A model generated the notes under the pieces. It had not been told where the DNA came from. It searched no databases and saw only the letters and a program-made list of their open reading frames with translations. Below are positions 1 to 8,647 of a stretch of 64,000 nt of DNA, in pieces. The stretch comes from JALYUM01 sp036688685 (lineage in GTDB: Bacteria > Pseudomonadota > Gammaproteobacteria > Burkholderiales > Burkholderiaceae_D), in the NCBI RefSeq assembly GCF_036688685.1, contig NZ_JAQQPS010000009.1, positions 1 through 64,000 of the forward strand, in the 5' to 3' direction. Position 1 is the stretch's first letter. The number at the start of each line of letters is the position of its first letter. Made by a program: the position numbers and the translations under genes.

Positions 1-1131
1 GCGCCGCCGTTGCCGCCGCCGGTCCCTGCGCCGCCGGATGCGCCCGGCCTCGAAGGGCGCGTCACCTTGCTCGATGGCGCCGGCGCGTATCTGGCCGGGC
101 GTGCGCCGGGACGCGAGCCGTCGGCGCGGCGCCGCATCATGAGCAACGGCGCGCTGGCCGGCTACCTGCTGGTCAGCCAGCCGCCGCGTCCCGCCGATGC
201 GCTGGCCACTGCCTTCCTGGCCCAGTTGAGCAGCAGCCTGTGGACCATCGGCGCGGCCAGCATCGCGCTCTCGGCGATCGCCGCCATGCTGTTGGCGGCC
301 AACTTCCGCCAGCCGATCGACCGGCTGGCACAGGGCGCGCGGGCGCTGGCCGAGGGCCGCTTCGATGTGCGCCTGGCGCAGGACCGGGGCGACGAACTGG
401 GCGACCTGGCCGCCAGCTTCAATGCCCTGGCCAGCCGGCTCGACGCGGCCGAAGACGAACGGCGCAGATGGGTGGCCGATACCTCGCACGAATTGCGCAC
501 GCCGCTGTCGGTGCTGCGCGCGCAGCTCGAAGCGATCCAGGATGGCGTGCGCGCGCCCGACCCGGCCACGCTGGCCTCGATGCTGCGCCAGGTGCTGTCG
601 CTGAACGCGCTGATCGACGACCTGTATGCGCTGGCGCGGCTGGACGTGGGCGTGCCCGATTATGTTTTTGCCCCGCTCGACCTGGCGGCGCTGGCGCGCG
701 AGCAGGCGCAAGCCTTTGGCGCCAGGTTCGCGCAGGCGGGCCTGGATCTGGCCGTCGATACGCTCCCGCACGGCGCGACGGTGCTGGCCGATGCCGACGC
801 CCTGCGCCAGGTGCTGGCGAATGTGCTGGAAAACTGCTGCCGCTACACCGCCGCTGGCGGCGTGGTGTATGTGCACGGCAGCCTGGACGCTTCACATGTC
901 ACCCTCATCGTCGACGACAGCGCGCCCGGTCTGGCGCCGGCCGACCTGGCACGGCTGGGCCAGCGTTTCTTCCGCGTCGACGCTTCGCGCAGCCGCGCGC
1001 TGGGCGGTGCGGGCCTCGGCCTGGCGCTGTCGCAGCGGATCGTGGCGCAACATCAGGGCACGCTGCGCTTCGACAGCGCGCCGCAAGGCGGCCTGCGCGT
1101 GGCCGTCACGCTGCCGCGCGCGCCGGCATGA
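1..1131 (+). CDS. Sensor histidine kinase, BaeS-like (5' end outside window)
   Basis: Membrane sensor kinase of a two-component system. The reading frame is open to the window edge, so the N-terminus is missing; a TTG at position 10 is probably not the true start. Visible in order are the end of a periplasmic sensor region, a transmembrane helix (about 235-300), a HAMP segment, the HisKA phospho-acceptor box DTSHELRTPLS (His near 490), and a HATPase domain with an N box around VLENCCRY and a G box AGLGLALS. The stop overlaps the start of the response regulator in an ATGA, so the two are translationally coupled. The order kinase then regulator and the domain layout resemble BaeS. The signal sensed cannot be read from the sequence. 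Confidence 0.9.
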   Translation, partial: APPLPPPVPAPPDAPGLEGRVTLLDGAGAYLAGRAPGREPSARRRIMSNGALAGYLLVSQPPRPADALATAFLAQLSSSLWTIGAASIALSAIAAMLLAANFRQPIDRLAQGARALAEGRFDVRLAQDRGDELGDLAASFNALASRLDAAEDERRRWVADTSHELRTPLSVLRAQLEAIQDGVRAPDPATLASMLRQVLSLNALIDDLYALARLDVGVPDYVFAPLDLAALAREQAQAFGARFAQAGLDLAVDTLPHGATVLADADALRQVLANVLENCCRYTAAGGVVYVHGSLDASHVTLIVDDSAPGLAPADLARLGQRFFRVDASRSRALGGAGLGLALSQRIVAQHQGTLRFDSAPQGGLRVAVTLPRAPA

Positions 1132-1784
1132 GCGCGCGCGTGATGATCGTCGAGGACGAGCCGGAACTGGCCGCGCTGGTGGCCGACTACGCGCGTGCCG
1201 CCGGCCATGACGCCACCGTGTTCGGTGACGGTGCGCTGGCGCTGCAAGCCGTGCGCGCCGAGCCGCCCGACGTCCTGGTGCTCGACCTGATGCTGCCCGG
1301 GCTGGACGGCGTAGCGGTCTGCCGCGCGGTGCGCACCTTCTCGACCCTGCCGATCATCATGGTAACCGCGAAGGTGGAGGAGATCGACCGCTTGCTGGGC
1401 CTGGAAACCGGCGCCGACGACTACCTGTGCAAACCGTTCAGTCCGCGCGAACTGATGGCGCGCATCAAGGCGCTGCTGCGCCGCAGCGGCTACGTGCAGC
1501 CTTTGCTGACAGTCGATGCTGCCGGCCAGCGCGTGCTGGTGCGCGGCCAGGCGCTGGATTTGACGCCCAGCGAATTTGCGATTCTGGCCGGGATGGCGCG
1601 CCGCCCGGGGACGGTCTTTTCGCGCGCCCAGCTGCTCGACCTGGCCGCGCAGGACAAGCTGGAAACGGCTGACCGCGCCGTCGACAGTCACATCAAGAAC
1701 CTGCGCCGCAAGCTCGCCGCCGTGCTGCCTGGCGCGGAGCCGATCACGTCCCTGTACGGGCTGGGTTACCGCCTCGACGTGTAG
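1128..1784 (+). CDS. Response regulator, OmpR/BaeR-like
   Basis: DNA-binding response regulator of 218 residues, partner of the upstream kinase (4-nt ATGA overlap). The receiver domain (about 1-120) has the acidic pair in IVEDEPE, the phospho-acceptor Asp in VLDLMLPG, a Thr in MVTAKV and the Lys in CKPFSPRE. The C-terminal winged helix (about 130-218) has the OmpR-family signatures LTPSEFAIL and DSHIKNLRRKL and ends in GLGYRLDV. Length and layout are normal for the OmpR family. It could control the secreted proline-rich protein that follows 67 nt downstream, but no operator was identified. Confidence 0.92.
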   Translation: MSARVMIVEDEPELAALVADYARAAGHDATVFGDGALALQAVRAEPPDVLVLDLMLPGLDGVAVCRAVRTFSTLPIIMVTAKVEEIDRLLGLETGADDYLCKPFSPRELMARIKALLRRSGYVQPLLTVDAAGQRVLVRGQALDLTPSEFAILAGMARRPGTVFSRAQLLDLAAQDKLETADRAVDSHIKNLRRKLAAVLPGAEPITSLYGLGYRLDV

Positions 1785-1851
1785 GCAGCGTCCACGGTTT
1801 CTCCACAATTGCTGCCGATACTGGACGTTCCCAACCACGGAGTGTCCCATC

Positions 1852-2166
1852 ATGAAAACCGTTTATTTGCCGGCTTTGCTGTCCATCCTCTTTGTCGCCC
1901 AGCGCGCGTCGGCCGCACCGTTGCCGCCAACCAGGGCAACGCAACACGTTCTCTGCCAGGAAAATGGCCGCGCATGTCCGGTGGCGCCGGTCGCACCGCC
2001 GGCACCGCCGGCGCCACCAGCGCCACCAGCGCCCGAGGACATGCAACGACAGCGGCTCGGGTCCGCCGAGGAACCCCTGGCGCCGCCGGCCCCACCACGG
2101 CCGCCGAAGCCGCCCAAACCACCGAAACCACCGGCACCGCTGCCGGAGGGGGCCGATGCGCAGTAA
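1852..2166 (+). CDS. Small secreted proline-rich protein
   Basis: Hypothetical protein of 104 residues. The ATG is preceded by GGAG at a suitable distance (within 1840-1843), which favours this start over upstream in-frame codons. Residues 1-21 form a Sec signal peptide ending in ASA-AP. The mature part has a short segment with two Cys (CQENGRAC), then Pro-Ala-rich and Pro-Lys-rich tracts (for example PPKPPKPPKPP) that should be extended and basic. No known domain was recognised. Its place directly after the two-component genes suggests it is an envelope protein of that regulon, which is inference. The tracts are low complexity, so database similarity would be weak evidence for function. Confidence 0.7.
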   Translation: MKTVYLPALLSILFVAQRASAAPLPPTRATQHVLCQENGRACPVAPVAPPAPPAPPAPPAPEDMQRQRLGSAEEPLAPPAPPRPPKPPKPPKPPAPLPEGADAQ

Positions 2167-2252
2167 TTTCCCGGCGAGGAGATTCTTTTTTTTGCGGTAT
2201 CGAAATGCAAGTTATTATTGGTTTCCACATTCACGACTGCCCGGGAGACTCC

Positions 2253-3152
2253 ATGACTCGCATGACGTTTTCACGCCGTACCTTGTGCGCCGCCGTCGCG
2301 GCGTTAGCCTGCCTGCCATCCGTGGCCGCGTTTGCCGCGCCGTTTGCATCAAGCCGGATCAGCGTGCAGATTGAAGGCAGCGGCCCGGATGTGGTGTTGA
2401 TCCCGGGTCTGAATTCCTCGCCGCGCGCATGGGCGTCGACCGTGGCCGCCATGCCGGGTTACCGCTACCACCTGGTGCAGTTGGCTGGCTTCGGTGGTGC
2501 GCCTGCCGCTGGCAACAAGGCGGGCGACGTGGTCGCGCCGGTGGCCGAAGAAATCGCGCGCTACCTCAGCGAGGCTGGCCTCAAACGGCCCGCCGTGATC
2601 GGCCACTCGATGGGCGGCACGATCGGCCTGATGCTCGCTGCCCGCCATCCGGACGCGCTGGCGCGCCTGATGGTGGTCGACATGGTGCCGGCGCTGGGCG
2701 CCATGTTTGCCGGGCCGGACGCCACGCCGGCGCAGGTCGAAGCGGTGGCGGACCGGATCGCGCTTGCCATGCGCAGCGCGAGCCCGGCGCAGCGCAGAGC
2801 GAGCGCCGCCGTCACCATCAACGGCATGGTCGACAATCTGGCGATGCGTCCGGTGGCCTTGCACGATGTGCTGGCCAGCGACCCGGACGTCGGTACGCGT
2901 GCCTTTCACGAGCTGCTTTTGACCAACCTGGGTCCGGAACTGGGCAAGATCACGGTGCCGGTGAGCGTGCTGTACGTCCAGACCAGGGGCGTACCGATGA
3001 CGCCCGAACAGTTCGACGCGGTCTATCAAAGCGTCTACGCGCCGATCGCAGGCGTGACCCTGAAGCGGATTGCCAACAGCGCCCACTTCATCATGTGGGA
3101 TCAGCCGCAGCGCTTCCAGTCGGAAGCCAAGGCCTTCCTGGGCCCACGCTGA
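2253..3152 (+). CDS. Exported alpha/beta hydrolase
   Basis: Hydrolase of 299 residues. The N-terminus (about 1-28) carries SRRTLC before a hydrophobic stretch ending AFAAP, which fits a signal peptide, possibly Tat type. The mature part shows the alpha/beta-hydrolase fold: an oxyanion-loop segment around LIPGLNSSPRAW, the nucleophile elbow GHSMGG (Ser), an acidic residue in the C-terminal half and a likely catalytic His in NSAHFIMWDQP. An in-frame extension upstream exists, but the ATG at 2253 directly precedes a signal peptide and follows GGGAG. Substrate unknown; esterase or lactonase activity is possible. It converges on the small gene at 3156 with three bases between them. Confidence 0.85.
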   Translation: MTRMTFSRRTLCAAVAALACLPSVAAFAAPFASSRISVQIEGSGPDVVLIPGLNSSPRAWASTVAAMPGYRYHLVQLAGFGGAPAAGNKAGDVVAPVAEEIARYLSEAGLKRPAVIGHSMGGTIGLMLAARHPDALARLMVVDMVPALGAMFAGPDATPAQVEAVADRIALAMRSASPAQRRASAAVTINGMVDNLAMRPVALHDVLASDPDVGTRAFHELLLTNLGPELGKITVPVSVLYVQTRGVPMTPEQFDAVYQSVYAPIAGVTLKRIANSAHFIMWDQPQRFQSEAKAFLGPR

Positions 3153-3155
3153 CGG

Positions 3156-3494
3156 TCACAGACTGGCGTGCTCCAGGATCTCCTGCCCCATCAGCACGCA
3201 GTCGCCCTGCATTTGCGCGTAAATGAAATGCATGCGGTACTGGCCCTTGTAGACATTGCCCCACACCTCCAGCACATCGAACTGCTGCTTCCGGTTGGCC
3301 GGATTGCGGATCGGCGCCAGCACTTTGACTTCCTGGGCGATTTCGATGCGCTGGTCCGGGCCGAGATGAAAGCTCAGCAAGCGCTGCGCCTGGCCGGCGG
3401 CAGCGGCGGCGCAGTGGTGCACCGGGGCGCCCTGCGCGCCGGCCGCATGGACACTCAAAGCGCAACTGAAAGTGCATGCAAGTAGTTTTTTCAT
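3156..3494 (-). CDS. Small exported protein of unknown function
   Basis: Hypothetical protein of 112 residues with a clear signal peptide (MKKLLACTFSCALSVHAAGA, about 1-20). AGGTGA lies 4-9 nt upstream of the ATG. The mature domain has alternating hydrophobic and charged segments such as QQFDVLEVWGNVYKGQYRMHF, which suggest a small beta-rich periplasmic fold, and two or three Cys. No family was recognised. It is transcribed away from the acetyltransferase at 3652, so 3495-3651 should hold two divergent promoters. Confidence 0.72.
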   Translation of the reverse strand: MKKLLACTFSCALSVHAAGAQGAPVHHCAAAAAGQAQRLLSFHLGPDQRIEIAQEVKVLAPIRNPANRKQQFDVLEVWGNVYKGQYRMHFIYAQMQGDCVLMGQEILEHASL

Positions 3495-3651
3495 AGGTCA
3501 CCTGTCGGGGCGTCTCGGGCGCGCGCTCAAAGCGGCGCCATCCGTAACCAGTGTACGGGACCTGGCGTATTTTTGGCGACATGGGCACGGTTGCCGGGCG
3601 CGGCCATTCCATGGGAATATGGCACGCTTCTGTCAATGCGAAAGTCGCCCC

Positions 3652-4137
3652 ATGCACCTGCGTCGCGCCGTCCCCGCCGATTTTTCCGGCATGTGGCCCA
3701 TCTTCCAGGAAGTGGTGGCGTCCGAATCGACCTATGTTTTCACTGCCGATACCAGCGAGGCGGAGGCGTTCGCGTACTGGTTCGGTCCCGGCGTGACGTC
3801 GTACGTGGCAGAAGAGGGCGGGGCGGTCGTGGCGATGTACAAGCTCGTTGCCAACCAGGTTGGCCTGGGCGGCCATGTCGCGAATGCATCGTTCATGGTG
3901 GCCGCGCGCGCCGGCGGCAGGGGGATCGGGCGTCAGCTTGGCCTGCATTGCCTGCAACAGGCGCTCGAGGCCGGGTTTTTGGCCATGCAATTTAATTTCG
4001 TGGTCAGCACGAATGCCGCGGCGGTCAAGTTGTGGCAGAGCCTCGGCTTCACCATTGTCGGCACCTTGCCGCAGGTATTCCGGCACCGGGAGCTCGGGCT
4101 GGTCGATGCCTTCGTCATGCACCGCTTCCTCGAATAA
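3652..4137 (+). CDS. GNAT-family N-acetyltransferase
   Basis: Acetyl-CoA dependent acetyltransferase of 161 residues. It begins with MHLRRAVPADF, the usual first strand of the fold, and has the acetyl-CoA pyrophosphate-binding loop in ARAGGRGIGRQL (about residues 85-96), followed by the helix and STNAAAVKLWQSLGF, the motif common to this subgroup (asparagine, then K-L-W-x-x-L-G-F). The closest general type is the amino-acid/phosphinothricin acetyltransferase-like group, but the substrate cannot be told. The frame is open upstream to 3472; 3652 was chosen because the family motif starts there. Confidence 0.88.
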   Translation: MHLRRAVPADFSGMWPIFQEVVASESTYVFTADTSEAEAFAYWFGPGVTSYVAEEGGAVVAMYKLVANQVGLGGHVANASFMVAARAGGRGIGRQLGLHCLQQALEAGFLAMQFNFVVSTNAAAVKLWQSLGFTIVGTLPQVFRHRELGLVDAFVMHRFLE

Positions 4138-4298
4138 GGGGCCGGATTATCCGGTCCATCGCGCAGCCCCTTCCTGAATTCGTAAGAAAGCAACGCGCCC
4201 TTTTGAGCTGGCGCAAGCAGTGGGCACAGCCTGCCTGAGACTGGTCTTACTCCGATATCGTGGTCCTTCCATTCCAACCGGAAATGTGAGGGCGCTTG

Positions 4299-7052
4299 AT
4301 GGACGCGTTTGCAAGAAATGATCTGGTCAAGTCGCTGGCGCGCTTTTCCAGCACCACCAGGCTGTACGCACTGACGGTCGGCGACGACGACGTGCTGGTC
4401 GAAGCCTTCCTGGCCGACGAGGCCATCCAGGCAATTGGCGTGCGCGACGTGATTGCCCTGTCGACCAGCGCCTATCTCGACCTGGAAGCGCTGCTGGGTC
4501 AGCCCGCCAGTTTGTCCATCAGCCTGGCCGACCGCAGCCGTACCAGCTTCAGCGGTTTTATTACCGAAGCGTCGATGTTATCCTGCGACGGCGGCTTCGC
4601 CCGCTACTGCCTGCGCATTGCGCCGTGGATGTGGCGCCTGGAACAGGTGCAGAATTGCCGCGTGTGGGAAAACAAGACCGTCGTCGAAATCATCGACGAC
4701 GTCTTCCGCTATTACCAGCCGCAGGCGCGCTGGCGCTGGAGCAGCGAGACCGCGCGCTTCATGAACGATGCCGTGGCGCGCACGTACTGCTGCCAGTACC
4801 GCGAATCGGATTTTGATTTCATCCGCCGCCTGTTGACCGAAGAAGGCCTTTGCTGGCGCTTCGAGCAGGACAAGGATGGCCATTGTTGTGTGCTGTTCTC
4901 GAACAGCACGCAACTGTGCGCGGTGCCGGAAGACCCCAGCAGTGCAGTTGATGGCGGGGTGCGCTACCACGGCGCGCGGCCCGGCGAGCGCCAGGACACG
5001 GTGCAGGCCATGCACAGCACGCGCAGCCTGCTGTCGACCGTTGTCACCGTGCTCAGCACCGACTACAAGCGGCGCCACAACATCACGGCCAGCTCGCCAT
5101 CGCGCTATCCCAACGGCGCCAATACGCAGGCGCTGGAAGTGTTCGACCACCCCGGCGCGTATGCCTACGCCGACGCCTTCCAGGCACGCCGCTACGCCGA
5201 TCTGCACATGGAAACGCTGGAAGCGCGCTCGCTGACCTGGCTGGGCCGCTCAACCGTGCGCACCTTGCGCGCGGGCACGCGCGTGACGATCACCGACATG
5301 CCGCTCAAGCGCCTGGGCCGCGCGCCGGCCTTCACGGTGACGCGCGTGACCAGCATCGGCATCAATAACCTGCCGCCGTCGGCCACGCAGGCGCTGGCGG
5401 CACTGTTCGAGCCGCTCGCGGACATCCTGGAAGAATTTGCCCCACAGCGTGACCCCGACATGCTGGCGCTGCTGTGCGCACAGGCGACGCAATCGGGCTA
5501 CGCCAACTGTTTCGACGCCATTCCCGCCGACCGTCCCTGGCGCGCGCAATTGCCCGGCGCAGAGGCGGGGCTGCATCCGCTTCCCACCGCGATTGGCGCG
5601 CAAACGGCGCTGGTGGTCGGCCCCGGTGGAAGCCGCCGTCCGGATGGCGCGAGGGAAATCTATTGCGACAAGCTGGGCCGGGTGCGCATCCGTTTTCACT
5701 GGCAGGACGAAACGGCCAGTTGCTGGGTGCGTGTGGCGCAGCGGGCGGCGGGCGGTTCCAAATCGCAATTCCTGCCGCGCATAGGCCAGGAAGTGTTTGT
5801 TCAGTTCATGGAAAACAATATCGACCGGCCGGTGATTGTTGGCGCGCTGTACAACGGGCAGGGAGAAGGCGGCCACTACGCCACGCCGGGCGGCAAGACG
5901 GTGCGGCTCAGGCAAACCGAATACTTTGCCCGTTCCACCGACCACGCGCGCGTGGCGCAGGGCAACCTGGCCGGCACCAGCAGCCCGGTCTGGCACGGCG
6001 CCTCGCCCGCGTTCACCGGGCACCGCAACGATGCAGCCCAGTGGGGCATCCGCAGCAAGGAATTTGGTGGCAGCGGCTACAACCAGTTGCTGTTCGACGA
6101 CACCGATGCGCGGGGGCGGGTCCAGCTCAAATCGACCGGTGCGGCGACCGAGCTCAATCTGGGTCACCTGATCCACACGGCCGACAATTATCGGGGCAGT
6201 TTCCGCGGGCTGGGCGCCGAGTTGCGCACCGATGCCTATGGCGCAGTGCGTGCCGGTGCTGGCTTGCTGATCACGAGCTACAAGATCGCGCACAGCGCGA
6301 AGGCACGCGAGCCGGTTGGGGAAAATGCCGCCGGGGTCGCGATGCTGCAGCAAGCATCAAACATGGCGGAGCGCTTCCATGGCGCGGCGACCACGCACAA
6401 GACGGTCGGCGTGGCGCAAGCGCCCTTGCAATCGCTGCTCGCGGCAGTTTCCGGCAAGGACGATGCGCCCATGATCGGGGCGGCCGAACCCCTGCCGAAG
6501 CTGGCGCAACCCATCATCGCCGTTTCCGCCCAGGGCGGCCTGGGCGCGGTTGCCGGCCAGGATGTGCAACTGGCGACCGGCGACGCTGTTTTCCTGCTCA
6601 GCGGCGCCGACACCCAGTTTTCCACCGGTGGGCAGCTGCGCGTGCATGCGGGCCAGGCCATCGGCATGCTGGGCGGCGCCGTAAAACCGGGCGAGGGCGG
6701 CGTTGGCATGCAGCTGATCGCCGCGCAGGATGACATCGACTTTCAGGCCCAGGCCGACACGCTGACGGTACAGGCGCGCGATGAGGTCAATGTCATCAGC
6801 GCGAATGCGCACATCGACTGGGCGGCGGCGAAGTCGATCAGCCTGTCGACGGCGGGCGGGGCGAATATCACGATTGCGGGCGGGAATATTACGGTGCAGT
6901 GTCCGGGCAAGTTGACAATCCATGCTGGCGTAAAAAGCTTTGTGGGGCCGGCAAAATTGCATTATCCAATGCCCAGCTTGCCGGACCAGGTATGTGTGGA
7001 ATGCCTGAAGAAGGCATTGGCGGCTGGCGTGGCCTTTACAACGGTGGAGTGA
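4299..7052 (+). CDS. vgrG: Type VI secretion system tip protein VgrG/TssI
   Basis: Spike protein at the tip of the contractile T6SS tube, 917 residues. The N-terminal part (about 1-380) is the phage gpD/gp27-like region, with segments such as QYRESDFDFIRRLLTEEGL that are typical of VgrG. The gp5-like OB fold follows (about 440-540, with DKLGRVRIRFHW and FLPRIGQEVFVQF), then a DUF2345-type C-terminal extension rich in short beta repeats (about 640-890). The ATG at 4299 is used; GAGG lies about 10 nt upstream, and an overlapping TTG is less likely. It heads a compact set of effector genes. No structural T6SS genes occur here, so this is an orphan VgrG module that depends on a main locus elsewhere. 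Confidence 0.95.
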   Translation: MDAFARNDLVKSLARFSSTTRLYALTVGDDDVLVEAFLADEAIQAIGVRDVIALSTSAYLDLEALLGQPASLSISLADRSRTSFSGFITEASMLSCDGGFARYCLRIAPWMWRLEQVQNCRVWENKTVVEIIDDVFRYYQPQARWRWSSETARFMNDAVARTYCCQYRESDFDFIRRLLTEEGLCWRFEQDKDGHCCVLFSNSTQLCAVPEDPSSAVDGGVRYHGARPGERQDTVQAMHSTRSLLSTVVTVLSTDYKRRHNITASSPSRYPNGANTQALEVFDHPGAYAYADAFQARRYADLHMETLEARSLTWLGRSTVRTLRAGTRVTITDMPLKRLGRAPAFTVTRVTSIGINNLPPSATQALAALFEPLADILEEFAPQRDPDMLALLCAQATQSGYANCFDAIPADRPWRAQLPGAEAGLHPLPTAIGAQTALVVGPGGSRRPDGAREIYCDKLGRVRIRFHWQDETASCWVRVAQRAAGGSKSQFLPRIGQEVFVQFMENNIDRPVIVGALYNGQGEGGHYATPGGKTVRLRQTEYFARSTDHARVAQGNLAGTSSPVWHGASPAFTGHRNDAAQWGIRSKEFGGSGYNQLLFDDTDARGRVQLKSTGAATELNLGHLIHTADNYRGSFRGLGAELRTDAYGAVRAGAGLLITSYKIAHSAKAREPVGENAAGVAMLQQASNMAERFHGAATTHKTVGVAQAPLQSLLAAVSGKDDAPMIGAAEPLPKLAQPIIAVSAQGGLGAVAGQDVQLATGDAVFLLSGADTQFSTGGQLRVHAGQAIGMLGGAVKPGEGGVGMQLIAAQDDIDFQAQADTLTVQARDEVNVISANAHIDWAAAKSISLSTAGGANITIAGGNITVQCPGKLTIHAGVKSFVGPAKLHYPMPSLPDQVCVECLKKALAAGVAFTTVE

Positions 7053-7055
7053 ATC

Positions 7056-7874
7056 ATGCTGATCGATCCGTTTTCGTCGAACTGGCAGGATCGTCTGACT
7101 AGCCAGCACGCTGGCCTGGCCGAGGGGCGACAACTGTTCCTGCTCATCGACGGCGCTTTCCTGCCTGACTTTTATCGTGAAGTTGAAAAGGTATCGCCTG
7201 TCTCGCTGCTGTTCGAACAGTTGCCGGCCTGCTCGGAAAAAATGCGGTCCGTCTCGCCGTTCCTGGTGTCCTGTTCCCCGCCGCCCGTCGGCCTTGGGCG
7301 CGCGCTTGGCAAGTGCAGCGGCTGGCCCATGCTCAGTGCAATCGAGACGCCTGAACCCATCGCGACGCTGGCACAGCGCCTCGCTGCCTGGTGCATTGTT
7401 GAAAACGATGGTCAGCGTTTCAATTTCCGTTTTCCCGATACGCGCAGGCTGCCAGGCTTGTTCGCGGCCCTGTCGGCGCGTCAACGCGGCTCACTGGCGG
7501 GGCCGGCGCGGCGCTGGTCCTGGATTGGCAGGGATGGCACCTGGAACGAGCTTGGACTGCCGGAGATTGCGCAGAACTTCGCGCAGCGCCCGATCCTCGA
7601 TCACAAGCAGTTTGCCGCGATGGTCGGCGACAGCGAAGTCGACGAGGCCATTCTCTTGCTGCGAGACCGCGGCCCATTGCCAGCGCAACGGCCATCGGAA
7701 ATATATGGCCTTGTCAGCGACGCCAGACGTGTCGCTGGCCTGTGTCGATTCGATCCGGACATCTGCCTGGACTGGTGTGGCCACTGCCTGCACAACGGTG
7801 TTCGTCTTCGTGACACCGACGGTACTGCCGCCGCATTGGCATGGCGCGCCACATTGATGCCAGGAGAAGCGTGA
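7056..7874 (+). CDS. DUF4123 T6SS effector adaptor (Tap/TEC type)
   Basis: Predicted cytoplasmic chaperone/adaptor of 272 residues that loads a cargo effector onto VgrG. The N-terminal half matches DUF4123: a strand LFLLIDGAF, then SPFLVSC, LAQRLAAWC and a conserved FRFPDTRRLPGLF block (about 125-145). It starts three nt after the vgrG stop and its own stop overlaps the next start, so it is in the same transcript. In characterised systems DUF4123 proteins are encoded between vgrG and the effector they deliver, which here points to the Tle1-type lipase two genes downstream. The assignment to a particular effector is inference from position. Confidence 0.85.
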   Translation: MLIDPFSSNWQDRLTSQHAGLAEGRQLFLLIDGAFLPDFYREVEKVSPVSLLFEQLPACSEKMRSVSPFLVSCSPPPVGLGRALGKCSGWPMLSAIETPEPIATLAQRLAAWCIVENDGQRFNFRFPDTRRLPGLFAALSARQRGSLAGPARRWSWIGRDGTWNELGLPEIAQNFAQRPILDHKQFAAMVGDSEVDEAILLLRDRGPLPAQRPSEIYGLVSDARRVAGLCRFDPDICLDWCGHCLHNGVRLRDTDGTAAALAWRATLMPGEA

Positions 7875-8647
7875 TGGTTCCCGTATGCAGTTTCAAATTG
7901 GCCTTGAAAAAAATGTTGATCGCAAGCCTGCTGCTGACAACGATGCTATCGGCTTGCGGCAGGCCTGGCAGTCCGGTCAGTTCCGATGTACCCGTCAGTG
8001 TCCATGCCGTCAATTATAGCGACGAGGAATTCCAATACACACTGGAAGACCCGGCCGATCCGTCGAACCTCGGCGGCGGTGAGGCAATTGGTCGCTTTGC
8101 CGCTGGCGGGACAATGTGCTGTTACAGCCTCCCGAAGAAGTGGCGGCCAGGGATGAAAGTAAAACTCAACTTTGAACTGTATTTTCCTAATCCATCAGGG
8201 GGCGATGCTCGGAAGACGAAAAATACTGAGATGGTCGACATTCCACAGTACATAAATCCGGAAGAGCTATGGCTGGTCCGTGCCGCCCACGGTGAAATGA
8301 GTATTGTGCTGAGTAATGTTCAGCCTGACCATCCAAAGTGGACCGGGCCAGTCAAAGGATGGCCAGTGCCGACATTGGCATATTACAGAGAGCGCGCCGA
8401 TATTTACATCAATAATTCAAAAGGAACTATTGATGCACTTCAAGAGTTATCTAAAGGAATGCGGAGTGCGCCGGAAGAAACCGCGAAAGGAATGTGGGAG
8501 CTAAATGAGCGGTATGACCGAAAAGCTAATTTTGGATATGCTGGCTACAAGGATAAAAAATACCAGGAATTTCTGCGAGCTGATTTCGATAAATCGCTTG
8601 CTGAAGAAAAGGAAAATTTGAAGCTACTAGAGGCGAACCGACCATGA
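7874..8647 (+). CDS. DUF3304-type lipoprotein, candidate Tle1 immunity protein
   Basis: Predicted lipoprotein of 257 residues. The start codon overlaps the previous stop (TGATG) and follows CAGGAGAAGC; the hydrophobic N-terminus ends in a lipobox MLSAC (Cys near residue 30). The mature domain begins with VSVHAVNYSDEEFQYTL and contains GGTMCCYSLP and an acidic-basic C-terminal helix, the pattern of DUF3304 proteins found in T6SS effector clusters. A periplasmic lipoprotein encoded next to a lipase effector is the expected place for an immunity protein that protects the cell's own membranes; this role is inferred. The second half is clearly richer in A+T than the neighbours, a sign of horizontal origin. 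Confidence 0.78.
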   Translation: MVPVCSFKLALKKMLIASLLLTTMLSACGRPGSPVSSDVPVSVHAVNYSDEEFQYTLEDPADPSNLGGGEAIGRFAAGGTMCCYSLPKKWRPGMKVKLNFELYFPNPSGGDARKTKNTEMVDIPQYINPEELWLVRAAHGEMSIVLSNVQPDHPKWTGPVKGWPVPTLAYYRERADIYINNSKGTIDALQELSKGMRSAPEETAKGMWELNERYDRKANFGYAGYKDKKYQEFLRADFDKSLAEEKENLKLLEANRP

